This document shows positions 1 to 12,119 of a DNA stretch of 64,000 nt, piece by piece. Every line of letters begins with the position of its first letter. The first letter of the stretch is position 1. The stretch spans positions 62,001 through 126,000 of the forward strand of contig JAIXMG010000029.1 in the NCBI GenBank assembly GCA_025201345.1, given 5' to 3'. The notes beneath the pieces were generated by a model. That model was given only the letters and a program-made list of their open reading frames with translations. It was not told where the DNA came from and ran no database searches. The stretch is from Thamnidium elegans (taxonomy: Eukaryota; Mucoromycota; Mucoromycetes; Mucorales; Mucoraceae). The position numbers and the translations under genes were made by a program.

Positions 1-26
1 TATTTATTCATTTTCTATTTACACAG

Positions 27-691
27 GGATTTGACCACCTTTTTTTCGGAATGGTTATCACCGGAGTTGCAGTGTGGTATTCGCTTAAATAATCCTCTTC
101 AATCTTTTTCCTTTTCTATATAGAAATTTTATTGTAACACTTGATCTTGGAGGCACAGTTTACCGGACTACCGCAAACACCTTGATAGGAAAGTCTCAGT
201 ACTTCAGTAATAGAGTAGAATTAAATGAATGGGGCCAAAAGGAGACCTTTATAGATCGTGATGGGTTCTTATTTCGTTATATATCTTTATATTTGCGTAC
301 AGGTGAACTGGATATTGAAAAGAAACATTGGAAAAGCGTAAAAAAGGAAGCCGAGTTTTATCAGATTCCAACTTTAGTTGCAATGCTACATGAAATGATC
401 AATAAAGAGCAACCAAAGAAGACTGTGTACAAGTTATCAGATGAATATGAATTTAGTAGATTCTCTAATATTGATATTAACAGCAGTACCGGCAACATAA
501 CTGATTGTACGGCGGTAGGCTCTGGCAAGAGGTTTATTACATCTATACAGTGTGATACAACTCCCTATAAATGTCCTCCAGGAATACATGGCTTTCAATC
601 AAATTATCAATGCGGTGCAGCATGTAATGAAGCTGGAAGAAATCGTTCATCTAAAAAAAATATCATGTATCTTGTTTCCACAACTGAATAA
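27..691 (+). CDS. KCTD-like BTB (T1) domain protein, 5' partial
   Basis: The main exon begins at 124 after a ctatatag acceptor and encodes a potassium-channel-tetramerisation type BTB fold: FIVTLDLGGTVYRTT near its start, then SQYFSNRVEL and DGFLFRYISLYLRTGEL, ending in a helix around MLHEMIN. This is the usual T1/KCTD pattern; such proteins oligomerise and many act as Cullin-3 adaptors. An upstream exon at 27-65 joins in frame (..FFSEWLSPE + NFIVTLDL) across a 58-nt intron with donor GTTGCA, and itself follows an acacag acceptor at 26, so the true start lies left of the window. The C-terminal part, after about residue 110, has several cysteines and no domain I recognise. The family call is firm; the cellular role is not known. 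Confidence 0.75.
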
Positions 692-788
692 ATCTCTACA
701 TATATATTACCTATTTATCTTAAGTGTCATAGTTATTTATTTTGATTTTTATTTATTCATATTATTATTGAAAACTAAAAAAGAAAAA

Positions 789-2912
789 TTATTTTAATTT
801 TCTGATTTGTTCTTCTGAAGCTTCATCATGTAAGTAGAAGCAATTGTCTCCTTCCTTGCAATTTTTTGTAATATGGAAAAATCTACAAGCAAGGATATTT
901 GATTCAACAACTTTTTTTTCTTCCTCTGAGGCTTCGGCGTGGCTAAATAAGCAGGCATCACCAGTGTTACAGTATCCTTTGAAATGGAAGAACCTGCATG
1001 GTCCAGTCAATGCTCTAAGTCTGTTTAATCCATCTTCGGTTAAAGGCTCGTGCGAGTAAGGGCATCGGTCTTCTTGTTCACATGTACCTTTCAAATGGAA
1101 GAATCTACAAGGTTCTATTTTCAAATCCTAAACAAAAAAAATATTACATTTAGTTTTAAAGCTATTTTTTTTTTCTTCTAAAATATTATATAGACTTACG
1201 TGTGAGTATAAACACTCTGCACCTTGATTACATGACCCAGTCTTAAAAAATTGGCAAACTGTCTTTAATGTTGGAGGCGGAGCAGGTTCACCTTCATGTT
1301 TAAATGTACAAGCATCACCCTAATTATATATTTACATTTAGTTACCTTTGAATATGTATATACATTTATATATTATACACTTACTTGTTTACAGAAGCCC
1401 TTTAAGAAATAACTACATACAACAGTTGGTACAAACTTCTTTTGGTTTTTATTGTTCTTATTAACTAAAATAAATAAATAGAGTAGCGCATGAGTATAGT
1501 CTTGTATTATACTTAATTTAATTCTGTTTTTTTTTACCTGGTGTTTTATTTGAGCCTCCAGCCTCTTTCTTTGTTGATGGAATACAGGTACCAGCTTCGT
1601 TCACTTGGCTTTGTTGTTTAGTTGATCCCTGTTTAGGTTTATCTTGCTTACGTTGTTTTTGTTGTGATACCGTAGAAACATTTACTGCTTGAGAACTAAT
1701 AGGTGTTTTATTTGCAGCTTGAGAGCTAATAGGTGTTTTATTTGCAACTTGAGGGTTAATGGGTGTTTTGTTCGCAGCTTGAGAAGGCACATGTGTTTTA
1801 TTTGCAGCTTGAGAACTAATAGGCGTTTTATTTGCAGCTTGAGAATTAATAGGTGTTTTATTTGTAGGTTGAGAATTAATAGGTGTTTTATTTGTAGGTT
1901 GAGAAGGTCCATGTGTTTTATTTGAAGCTTGTTGAGAAGATTCAGGTGCAGCTTGAGAAGGTCCATGCGCTTTATTTTCTGGTTGAGAAGGTTTAAATGA
2001 ATTCATAGATGCCTTGTTTGCTGCCTTTTGATTCTTTGTTTTAGATTGGTTTTGTTTTTTGGAAGCTTCTTCATGGTATCTTAAAAGAGTATCAAAATCA
2101 AGATCTGCTTTCTCCTTTGGATAATCCTGGTGTCTCTTGGCTGCCATTTTAGCGATTTTGTTTTTCTTTTGTCTCTTTCTAAATACTTTTGGCTCAATTG
2201 GACCACGAGCAGGTTCAGTTGAGGTAGTACGGGGAGAAATAGTTGGTACGGTATATGGCACTGCTAATGGTGCTGGCGGTGTATATTCGAAAGGCTTTGT
2301 AGGTGTGATGGATGCATTGACTAATGGTGCTGGCGGTGTATATTCGAAAGGCTTTGTAGGTGTGATGGATGCATTGACTAATGGTGCTGGCGGTGTATAT
2401 TCGAAAGGTCTTGTAGGTGTGGTGGATGTATTGACCACTGCAGAGCTGTTGGAACTGGGTGCAACAATTCTAGCAGTAGGTTCAACAGGTTTTTTTACCA
2501 CAGTAGGTTTAGATAAGATTAAGCCTGTTTTGGGATCTATAATTTTTCTCTCAAACTTGGGAGAAGGTTTTAATTTTTTGGCTGCGGAGGGCAGTTGTTC
2601 AACATGAGTAACACTGTTTTCAAATTCCTTTCGCTTCTGTAATTGAGAAGGTGGTAAAACTGGTTTAGGATCCAGTACAACTTTTGTCTTTTTAGCTACA
2701 TGCATGACATGGTTTTTTTGTCCAGCAAATGTGCTTGGAAGCAATGTGTCTTGGATCAATGGAACTGAAGGTATTTTTCTCTTTGAACTTATTACTGCAG
2801 ATGTCAAGGAAGTTGAAACATCACTAGTTTCGCGTGAATTTTCTTTTGCAAGAATTTCTTCGATTGTTGGTGGTCTGACAGAGAAGAGCTTTTTGAGGGC
2901 TTCGTTTGGCAT
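789..2912 (-). CDS. CCCH zinc-finger protein with five fingers and a repeat-rich N-terminus
   Basis: Four exons (2912-1538, 1464-1385, 1319-1200, 1127-789) splice to about 637 aa. The C-terminal third holds five CCCH fingers: two of form C-x7-C-x5-C-x3-H (starting CSYFLKGFC and CQFFKTGSC) and three of form C-x8-C-x5-C-x3-H (starting CRFFHLKGTC, CRFFHFKGYC, CRFFHITKNC). Tandem CCCH fingers usually bind RNA. The N-terminus (MPNEALKKLFSVRPPTIEEI) is basic and disordered, with three 19-aa repeats containing PFEYTPPAPL and about nine copies of a roughly 10-aa NKTPISSQAA unit. The start is the first ATG of the long exon. Divergent from the kinase gene to the right across 1.1 kb. It resembles fungal and metazoan multi-CCCH RNA-binding proteins, but I cannot assign an orthologue. 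Confidence 0.85.
1681..1935 (-). repeat. Coding tandem repeat, about 30-bp unit (NKTPISSQAA)
   Basis: Within exon 1 of the CCCH gene a roughly 30-bp unit (about 10 codons, consensus NKTPISSQAA) is repeated about nine times with small changes, including variants HGPSQPT and HVPSQAA. It stays in frame, so it is a coding minisatellite. Confidence 0.85.
2266..2441 (-). repeat. Coding tandem repeat, three copies of 57 bp
   Basis: Three nearly identical 57-bp units start near 2271, 2328 and 2385, measured at the shared tgctggcggt core. Each encodes 19 aa with the core PFEYTPPAPLVNASITPTK. The unit length is a multiple of three and keeps the CCCH reading frame. Confidence 0.9.
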
Positions 2913-4010
2913 TGTGGTATATATGAAATGGGGTGTTGGTTCAGAAAAAAAAAAAAAAAAATGTTGTCAGAAAAAAAAAAAAAAAAAAAAAAAAGGAAGA
3001 ATAACGACAGTCACAGTTTCAATCAAATGTAAAAGCGCATAATAGTGAAAGTGGTCTTTGCGTTTTTGAGCCTGTTACTGAAAGAGTTTTTTTTTTTTGT
3101 GTAATTTGCGATAGAAACTCGATATACATCGAAGTTATCAGGAATTTAATGCTACTACTTCAATTTTGAAGTGAATAAAAATTTCTTTTCACCAGAAAGT
3201 AAGATAGCCCTCATTGTGTTTTCTAAATATATGAAGGATGGAATAGCTAGCTTTAAACGTAAACAGGATATACATTTACCCTAAATGATATTAAAAAGTC
3301 TTGTAACCATGACAAAAATAAACACTGCAAAAAAAAAAAAGAAAAAGAAAGAAGAAAAGTTCTTACCTTTTTATACTGTTAGTTACGCAAAAAAAAGAAA
3401 AAAAAGGGAGGGGACTAATTAGCTTCTTTTGTGTTCAATTTATAAAGGCATAATTATTCAAGTAGTTAGACCTTTCTTTTTTCTAACAAACATCTATAAC
3501 AATATTCTGTAAACCCAAATACTTTCTAAACCTTATTTTCTGCTAAAAAAAAAAAAAAGGACCACATGCTAACGTTTTCTGCACGCAAAATCAAACTAGT
3601 TTTGTAACAGCAAACAAACAGACGGAAAACTTCTCGATCTCGTCTTGAGTTTCAAATCAGTTATTTATAAAATCATGTGTAACTAAATGTACAACATCAA
3701 AACAATCGGATGTTGGTCTATGCCGGTCTCTTTGTACTGTATTGATTTGCACAGTTAATAATACTTACTGCAAAGAAAGAAAAGAAAAAAGAAGCATATT
3801 TTCATATTAAGCACATAAACCAATAAAGGTAAAGAAGTCTTATCCTGATCCAAAAAAGAGGTTAAACTTTATACGAAAAAAAAAGAAGCTACATAGTCAC
3901 GTGCATACATATAACAACGCGTTTGTTATTCCTCTCTATCTCTCATTTAATAGTACGCCCCTCTTTTGTTTCTCTTTTTTTTAAAAAAAAAATATATAGT
4001 TGTATAAAAA
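2913..4010. other. Divergent intergenic region between CCCH gene and kinase gene
   Basis: About 1.1 kb with no supported gene. It holds long A-tracts at 2946-2993 and many shorter A/T runs. Both flanking genes point outwards, so it should contain two promoters; the kinase start is preceded by a TATA-like tatatagttgtataaaa at 3993-4009. Confidence 0.6.
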
Positions 4011-5534
<1,524 letters not shown>

Positions 5535-5700
5535 ACAAAAAAAAAAAAATATTCCCCCTACACACACTATTATCATTATCACATAAAATAACTAAATGAA
5601 ACAATTTTTTCGGGGGGATGTTTATTATTATTATTATACAACAGTTCTTTTTGAAATGTATCTACCAAGATGAAAATATTTACAATTACGATAAAAGTTA

Positions 5701-7343
5701 TTACATAAAGCACACCCAAGATGTACCCGTCTTTCGTAACACAGGATCGTTATGATCTAATTCTATAATATCAAAATCTTGTGCGACTTCTTCTTGTTCA
5801 CTTTTTAATGCAAAATCCCAACAAAATACTCTTTCTTCATAATGTTTTTGTCCCCGTATTTCTATAGTTGCTAACACTTTAGAGAAATCAGGCGTAACTT
5901 TTACATCTGTAATTGTATAGTTTTTATATGGTTGATCTAACATTGGTACAAGTCGATAAATAATTTCTCCGGTCGCAAGATTCCATACGTTAATACAAGC
6001 ACTAGTAGTAGGCACAAATGTTTGTTGATTTACAGAATCATTATTATTATAATATTGATATAATTGGTACGATGTCATAGAAGCAGCTGCTGGTGGTGAT
6101 GGTACTTGGTTGGTTTTACTATCGCTTAACTTGGTAACATAACCAGCCCCAGATTGTTTTTTAAATGTACGTTGAATGACTACATTGTCTTTAGAGGGCA
6201 CTAATGGAACTTTAGATTTATGTTGATGATTTACTTTTCCTTTTGTTAATAAAAAGAAGGGTGTAAGGCATAGTTTTGTAAATGCAGTGATATCTTCAGT
6301 TGCCCATTCTGTATGAGCTAATTCGGTTATACTTAATTCATATACGATTGAACCAGTCAAGAGTGAAAATACAAGGACCGGTCCTGATGCATCTGGTGCA
6401 CATGCAACCAAATTACCACTCACAGCTATTTCACCTACACCTTGATACCAATCACTACGGCTTGATAAGTAATCTGCTGTATTAATCATACCTCGTCGTG
6501 TAGGTCTAGAATGGTTTGCCCATTCATTTGTATTTTTATCCCAATCCCAAACTCGAATCATATTATCTGATCCTCCACTAACAACAGCTGATTTTTGTTT
6601 TAGTTTGTGTACTGCATTAAAGTTATATTATTATCATTATTACCTTCGTCGTTCATACTGATACATAGTACTCTTCCTCGATGTCCGTGCCACATACGAA
6701 TAAGACGCTTTGTATTTAAATCCCAAACAGCAACAGTACCATTTAATCCACCTGTTACTAACCACTTTGAGGAAGGATGAGTGAAATGACAAACAACTGA
6801 ATGAGCTTGTGCATCCTCAGGCCAATTGAGTTCGTCACTCACAGCAGCATTTAAAAAGAAAGATTGCTTTGTATGCGGGGATTGTATGACAAGCGATTGA
6901 CCTGTAGGACTGTGATAATTTGGATTAGAACGTACAATGCGGCCATCCTGAGCTAAAGTAAGTTGTGTGAATAAACCTTGCTCTTGTGGTGCACCAATAA
7001 CAGTACATGGATCTAATGTAGATTTCTTTGTGACGTTAGGATAAAACCCTTTTACATGACCCGTATACCAATTTCTAGTAATACGATACATGTCTTGCCA
7101 AGTAAGCTTTGAACAGGGTTTTGGAAATTGTGGAGACCAAAATTTTCGAGCATTAGATCTTTCGAAATCTCGGTGACATGCGTTTGGCCAGATCACTGCA
7201 TCAAATTGTGAGATGACCAAGTTCCATTGTCGACACACTTGTGTACAAGAAGAGAGTGTAGAACCGTCTAAATAAATAAAGATAGATACTAATAGTTCGG
7301 TAGGAAATGGCCCACGATTTATTTTAACTAGAGATTCTGGCAT
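5701..7343 (-). CDS. F-box / WD40-repeat protein
   Basis: Two exons (7343-6644 and 6611-5701) give 536 aa. The N-terminus has an F-box (PFPTELLVSIFIYLDGSTL, then CTQVCRQWN), which in this class docks to Skp1 in SCF ubiquitin ligases. Further on are WD40 units, for example WLVTGGLNGTVAVWDL followed by GHRGRVLCISM, and AVVSGGSDNMIRVWDWD across the splice junction. The start ATG at 7343 directly precedes PESLVKINRGPFP. The single intron is only 32 nt (GTAATA...TGCAG); without removing it the frame stops a few codons later. Substrate unknown. Convergent with the kinase gene; only 166 bp separate the two stop codons. Confidence 0.85.
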
Positions 7344-7380
7344 TGTTTGTTGCTTCAATAGAGAAGAGGAAAGAAAAAAA

Positions 7381-7412
<32 letters not shown>

Positions 7413-7501
7413 TTTAAAGCAAAATAAATCACTATACACACCCCCCTTTATATTTGTATATATTAAAAGGGTTTCCAACTGCTGTAACAACATCCCCCCA
7501 G

Positions 7502-7799
7502 TTACTTTTTATACTTTTTTTCAGGACAACAGACACTTTTTCCACCTTGTGCTATTAAAGCCTTACAACATTTCTGTAAGTTTTCAAGTGCAGTTGTACA
7601 TTTTGACTCTTGATAGTCATTCTTTGTTAAACAATCTTGAATGGCACAAGCTTATTATAAAAAAATGTTTAGTTCACATATAGCTTTTATTCGCAAGTGT
7701 TTTACCATATTTTTGACAAGGAGGAACCTAATCATATCAATTAGAATTTTTAAAATAGTCGTTTTTTTTCTTTCTTACCTCTGTAACTTGCGAAGGCAT
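7502..7799 (-). CDS. CMC4: Cmc4-type twin CX9C mitochondrial protein
   Basis: Three small exons (7799-7779, 7727-7706, 7650-7502) splice to 63 aa. The middle exon is only 22 nt and encodes VPPCQKYG up to a split codon. The joined protein contains PCQKYACAIQDC, then SKCTTALENLQKCC, and ends VCCPEKKYKK. This cysteine spacing (CPC-like start, CX9C pairs) and the ACAIQDC stretch match yeast and human Cmc4, an intermembrane-space protein folded through the Mia40 pathway. Splice sites GAG|gtaag, ttag|GTT, G|gtaaaa and aag|CT all fit and the phase is kept. The gene lies just upstream of, and in the same orientation as, the F-box/WD40 gene. Confidence 0.85.
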
Positions 7800-8390
7800 T
7801 TTGCTTTTAAAAATGTAAGGGATGAAAAAATAAAAAATAAAAGTGATTCCCATTTTACGCCAAACCTCCGCTTTCTCGGACAGTAAAACCAGCCAATACT
7901 ATTGTTGCTGAAGCGATGGATGAAGAAGTGGTACAAGCTCTCTGAGCCACGCTTTATTTTCAGACAATATAACAATAAAAAATAATAGTAATCCTTATTT
8001 CCCCAGATCTTTCAAGCAATCATTATATAATTCAATTTTTTTTTTTTTTTTTTTTTACAAACTTGTCTGAGTCACCATTATGTGGTATTTCACCGTCCAC
8101 TTTGCTCTTAATTTCTTTCCACTCTATTTGTCTTTATCTTATGTAATAGAGCCGTTGCATTGAAGATAAAAAGCTCGAGTTAGTCTTAAAGTTAATTTTG
8201 TCACGTTGTGCCAGAATTGCTTTGCTGACAATTGCTTGATCGACTAGGCATTATATAGTTTGTATTCTTCTTTTTTTCTTACGTCTAAATAAGAAGAGAT
8301 AGTTAGCTTGCGTTTTTTTTTATTATTACTATCGCTTTTAGCAAGTAGCTTACTTTGAAGGATAACAAATTCAGAGCGATATTTAGCATC
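7800..8390. other. Intergenic region upstream of CMC4
   Basis: About 590 bp of AT-rich DNA with a T-tract at 8037-8056. An open frame on the minus strand runs into the CMC4 first exon but is in a different frame and looks accidental. I see no other gene. Confidence 0.5.
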
Positions 8391-9059
8391 CTACCCGTTT
8401 GAGATAGCAAACAGTTTTTCCATTACGGGTGACCAGAGTTTACATACATAGTCCCATTCAGAGACGTCAATACCTTCTTGAAAGAGGTACCCGTGATGCT
8501 TTACGAGCTTGAGAACCAGCTCAACAAAAAAAAAGGGGGGGGGGGAAGTCCTCTTTATCATAATCTTAGTTTTCTTCAATATCAAATTGGGGATTGATAC
8601 CGCAGGTCTTTTTGCTGTAGTAGGTTTAGATGATATAAAACCAGTTTTGGGATCTACATGTCGTCTTTGGTATTTAGATAATGTAAAAGCGTGCCTTGTT
8701 GTATTATTAGAACTGTTAGAATTGGGTGCAACAATTCTTTTTGGTGCTCTCGGTGTAATAGATGTCGTACGCGGAGTAGTAGTATCAGAATGATTTGAGA
8801 CGTTTGTATTAGATACAAGAGGACTTTCCGATGTAGTAGATGTAGATGCAGTAGCGGAAGTAGGTTGATAGCCCAGCGCAGCATTTTTCATGTGCGAGCC
8901 GACGGACACGCTAAGGCCAGCGACAAAGAGATCATCGCTCTCCTTTACCTCCAAAGTTAAGATTAAAAAATAAGTATATATTAATTTATTATGTAATATA
9001 ATGTAATGTTTCTTTTTATAAATAGTTACCTCTTCGTGTGGGTCGGAAACAGACAACAA
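8391..9059 (-). pseudogene. Relic open frame sharing segments with the CCCH gene
   Basis: The minus strand is open for 222 codons. An intron (GAG|gtaact..ttggag) probably lies near its start, joining SVSDPHEE to VKESDDLFVAGL. The middle contains KRIVAPNSNSS and then HVDPKTGFISSKPTTAKRP; the CCCH protein has IIDPKTGLILSKPTVVKKP followed by ARIVAPSSNSS, so the two segments are shared but in reversed order. The end (SEWDYVCKLWSPVMEKLF) is unrelated to the CCCH gene and has a conserved-looking acidic/aromatic pattern. A poly-proline/poly-phenylalanine stretch comes from a homopolymer run. I read this as a rearranged or decaying gene copy; it could instead be a partial exon of a live gene. Confidence 0.4.
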
Positions 9060-10125
9060 GGCTTTCTCTTTTCTTTTCTTTTTTGCAACTTTTGAATCTT
9101 TTTGTTCACGATCTCATTAAGCTCGTATCCAATGACAACCAATTCGTTGTGTTTTCTTTTTTTCGTCAATGAAGGTTAATTATTGATACACCACCATTTA
9201 CGCCACCAGTGCCAATTTAGGGGAATGTCTGGTACATCACCATATCATAGGGAGGGTCTTTTTGAAATATTTAGACATTTGATTATATAAAAGGTATTTG
9301 CCTGTATATGAATTCATTGTTAAAAAAGAAGGAAAAAAAAAAGGATGGAATAAATAGGTGATTTTAATCATGATAAAGTGGGGTTTATTAACTATGATAA
9401 AATAGGGTTTATTCAACTATGATAAAAAGGATTTGTGATATTTATATTACAGTTTCCTTTAAGAAAAAAAAAAGTCGTTTTTACATGTAAAGTATAGAAC
9501 AAAATCGTTTGTTTAGAACGCACAAAAAAGGAATGGTATACGTGGTATTATACACGTTACCCAAGGGTTGGATTCATATGTAAGTAGGTGGCCTCCCAAA
9601 CCCCCTTTTTGTTGTTGTTGTTGTTGTTGTTATTGCTGGTAAGATTGTAATTGACAATTTACATCATTTTCAATCAGTAGATAATAATGCATATCCTTAA
9701 AGGTGCTAAAAATAGATGGTTTTTTGTTCGTGTATATGCTGCTTTGCACAGAAAAAAAAAACTACGGTGATTTTATACGAATATAGAGTTGTTATGCGTA
9801 GAAGCACGCACACTCGCGTAAAAAAAAAAAAAATATTGGCTTATGTCAAAATATCACATGAAGTACTACCTTCTATTTAATGGTAAATCACAATCATATT
9901 TTCGTTCTTGTCGTACAAGTATAAAGTGTAATTGTTTAGTTAGGTTAGAGTCCCGCGTGCAGAAGTAATGAAACATGCCTAATAAAACACTCTATGGTGT
10001 AACCCGTTCTTTTTTATCCTTTTTTTTTCTTCTCAGCTACTATTTCCTTTCCCTTTTCCCTTACTTTTTATTTCTTCTTCTTTTTTATATATCTATATAT
10101 ATATCTTTTTTATATTAATATTGCT
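9060..10125. other. Intergenic region upstream of the SH3-SAM-PH-CH gene
   Basis: About 1.07 kb without a supported gene. It holds three imperfect copies of a roughly 25-bp unit beginning atgataaa at 9370-9440, a short (TTG)n run near 9610 and several A-tracts. Pyrimidine-rich DNA lies just before the ATG at 10126. Confidence 0.6.
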
Positions 10126-12086
10126 ATGCCTGGAAGAGAAGTGGTATATACTATACATAAGTTTGAAGCAGAAAATGTGGACGAGATCTCAATAAATGTT
10201 GGTGAAAAAGTCATTGTACTTGGAAAAGATGAAGGTTACAATGACGGCTGGTGGCAGGTAACTTTTTTTTTTTTTTTTTTTTGGGTCTTTATATATTTTC
10301 TAAAAAAGCAGTTTTTTTTTTTTTTTTTTTTTTTTTTTTCAGGGACGTAATATAAGAGGCGAGACAGGGTTATTTCCAATTACATACACAGTTAAACAAC
10401 TACCAACAACAGTGCTCGAAAATAAAATTGATTCACTTGAAAATACTATTTCAAAAATGAAGGTACCTTCTACCAACTCCAAAATGATTCAAACCAATGT
10501 CAATAAATCATTACTAGAGAATAATAGTCCAGTAGAAGAATGGACAACAGAACAAGTTGCCAATTGGTTAATAACTATAGGGTTTGATCAACAAATTGCA
10601 AATAACTTTAGAGGTAATCTTTTATTTATTTTTAACGCCCCGTTTTTAATATGAAAATTTTTATATATTAGATCAGGAAATAAGCGGAGACATCTTGTTA
10701 GAATTGACTCTTGATTCATTAAAAGAACTTCAAGTAACGACCTTTGGAAAAAGATTTAAAATCCACAGTGCAATTAACGTTTTACGACAAGAATCTAAAA
10801 AGCAAAAAGTAAAAAAAAATAAAAAAAAATTAATTAAATAATTTAATATAGTGTCTAATCCATTTTTATTCTAGTTTTCTACTGCAACTAAGATAGAGCC
10901 ACGGGTTACCTCGCCTTTTCCAGAAGCCACTACTTACTACAATAATAAACAACCATATATAGACGATGATTTAGTATCTGATTACAGTTCTGTCATTCGA
11001 AACTCACGTAACAACGAAAGAAAACCAATTTCCCCTTCTAGACCTTCTTTACCTTTAGATATGGACTTGATTGCTTCTTCGCCGAGATTATCAACACTAG
11101 TGGAAAGACAAGGTTCTATCAGTAGTGTACGTACCACAAACACCGAAAGATCCCAAAGACCACCACAACAAGTACAACAACCACCAGTACAGCAACAACA
11201 TGTACAGCAACAACATGTACAGCAACAACATGTACAGCAACAACATGTACAGCAACAACATGTACATCAACAACACGTACAGCAACAACATGTACAACAA
11301 CAACAACAAAGGATACATCAATTACAAGCCCAACAACAACAAATACAACAGCAACAAATACAACAACAAACACAACGCCCCATTTCTCACCAAACAACGC
11401 CTCCTACTGCACCTGCTACAACAAACGGATCTTCAGAATGGAGACGTAACACAATGAATAATATAAAACCGCGAGAGGTAATTTTACCCAGATAATATCG
11501 TGTTTTTAATTATTAATTTACCAAAAAAAAAAAAATTAGGTTGAAGAAGTGAAAGGTCGATATAGTTTTATGCGTAGTTCGTTATTACCCAACAATAAAC
11601 TTCAATCCGTTATACCCAACACATCCATGGTCAGAAGATCAGAAGATGTGTCAACTTTGGCAGAAGTTTCTAGTTGTCCCGATATGGAAGGCTGGTTATA
11701 TAAACAAGGCGATAAATACAAGACTTGGAATAAAAGGTGGTTTGTACTTAAAACAAATAATTTATTCTATTTTAAAAGTCCAAAGGTCAGTGTAACACAC
11801 AATATACACTTTAAATTTAATTAAATATTTTTTTTTTCTCTGTTGTAGGCCGTACGAATGAAGGGTATTATTAATTTAAAAGGTTACCGTATTGAAGTAG
11901 ACGAATCTATTCATCCTGGGAAATATTGCTTTAAAGTACATCATGAACGTGAACGTACTTTTTATTTTTATACTGATTTTGAAAAGTCGATGAAAGAGTG
12001 GTTAAAGGCATTAATGAAAGCAACTATTGCTAGAGATTTTGCAAGTAAAGTATATTCATATATAAAGATTAATTATGTATATTAAT

Positions 12087-12119
<33 letters not shown>

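Noticed and set aside
27..95. An apparent C-terminal exon of a small membrane protein (GFDHLFFGMVITGVAVWYSL, then stop)
   Set aside because: The same DNA in another frame (TTFFSEWLSPE) splices in phase to the KCTD domain and reads naturally, so the KCTD upstream exon is preferred. The membrane-protein reading cannot be fully excluded.
11097..11397. Minus-strand open frames opposite the VQQQH repeat
   Set aside because: They arise from the CAA/CAT repeat read backwards; the plus strand is clearly coding.
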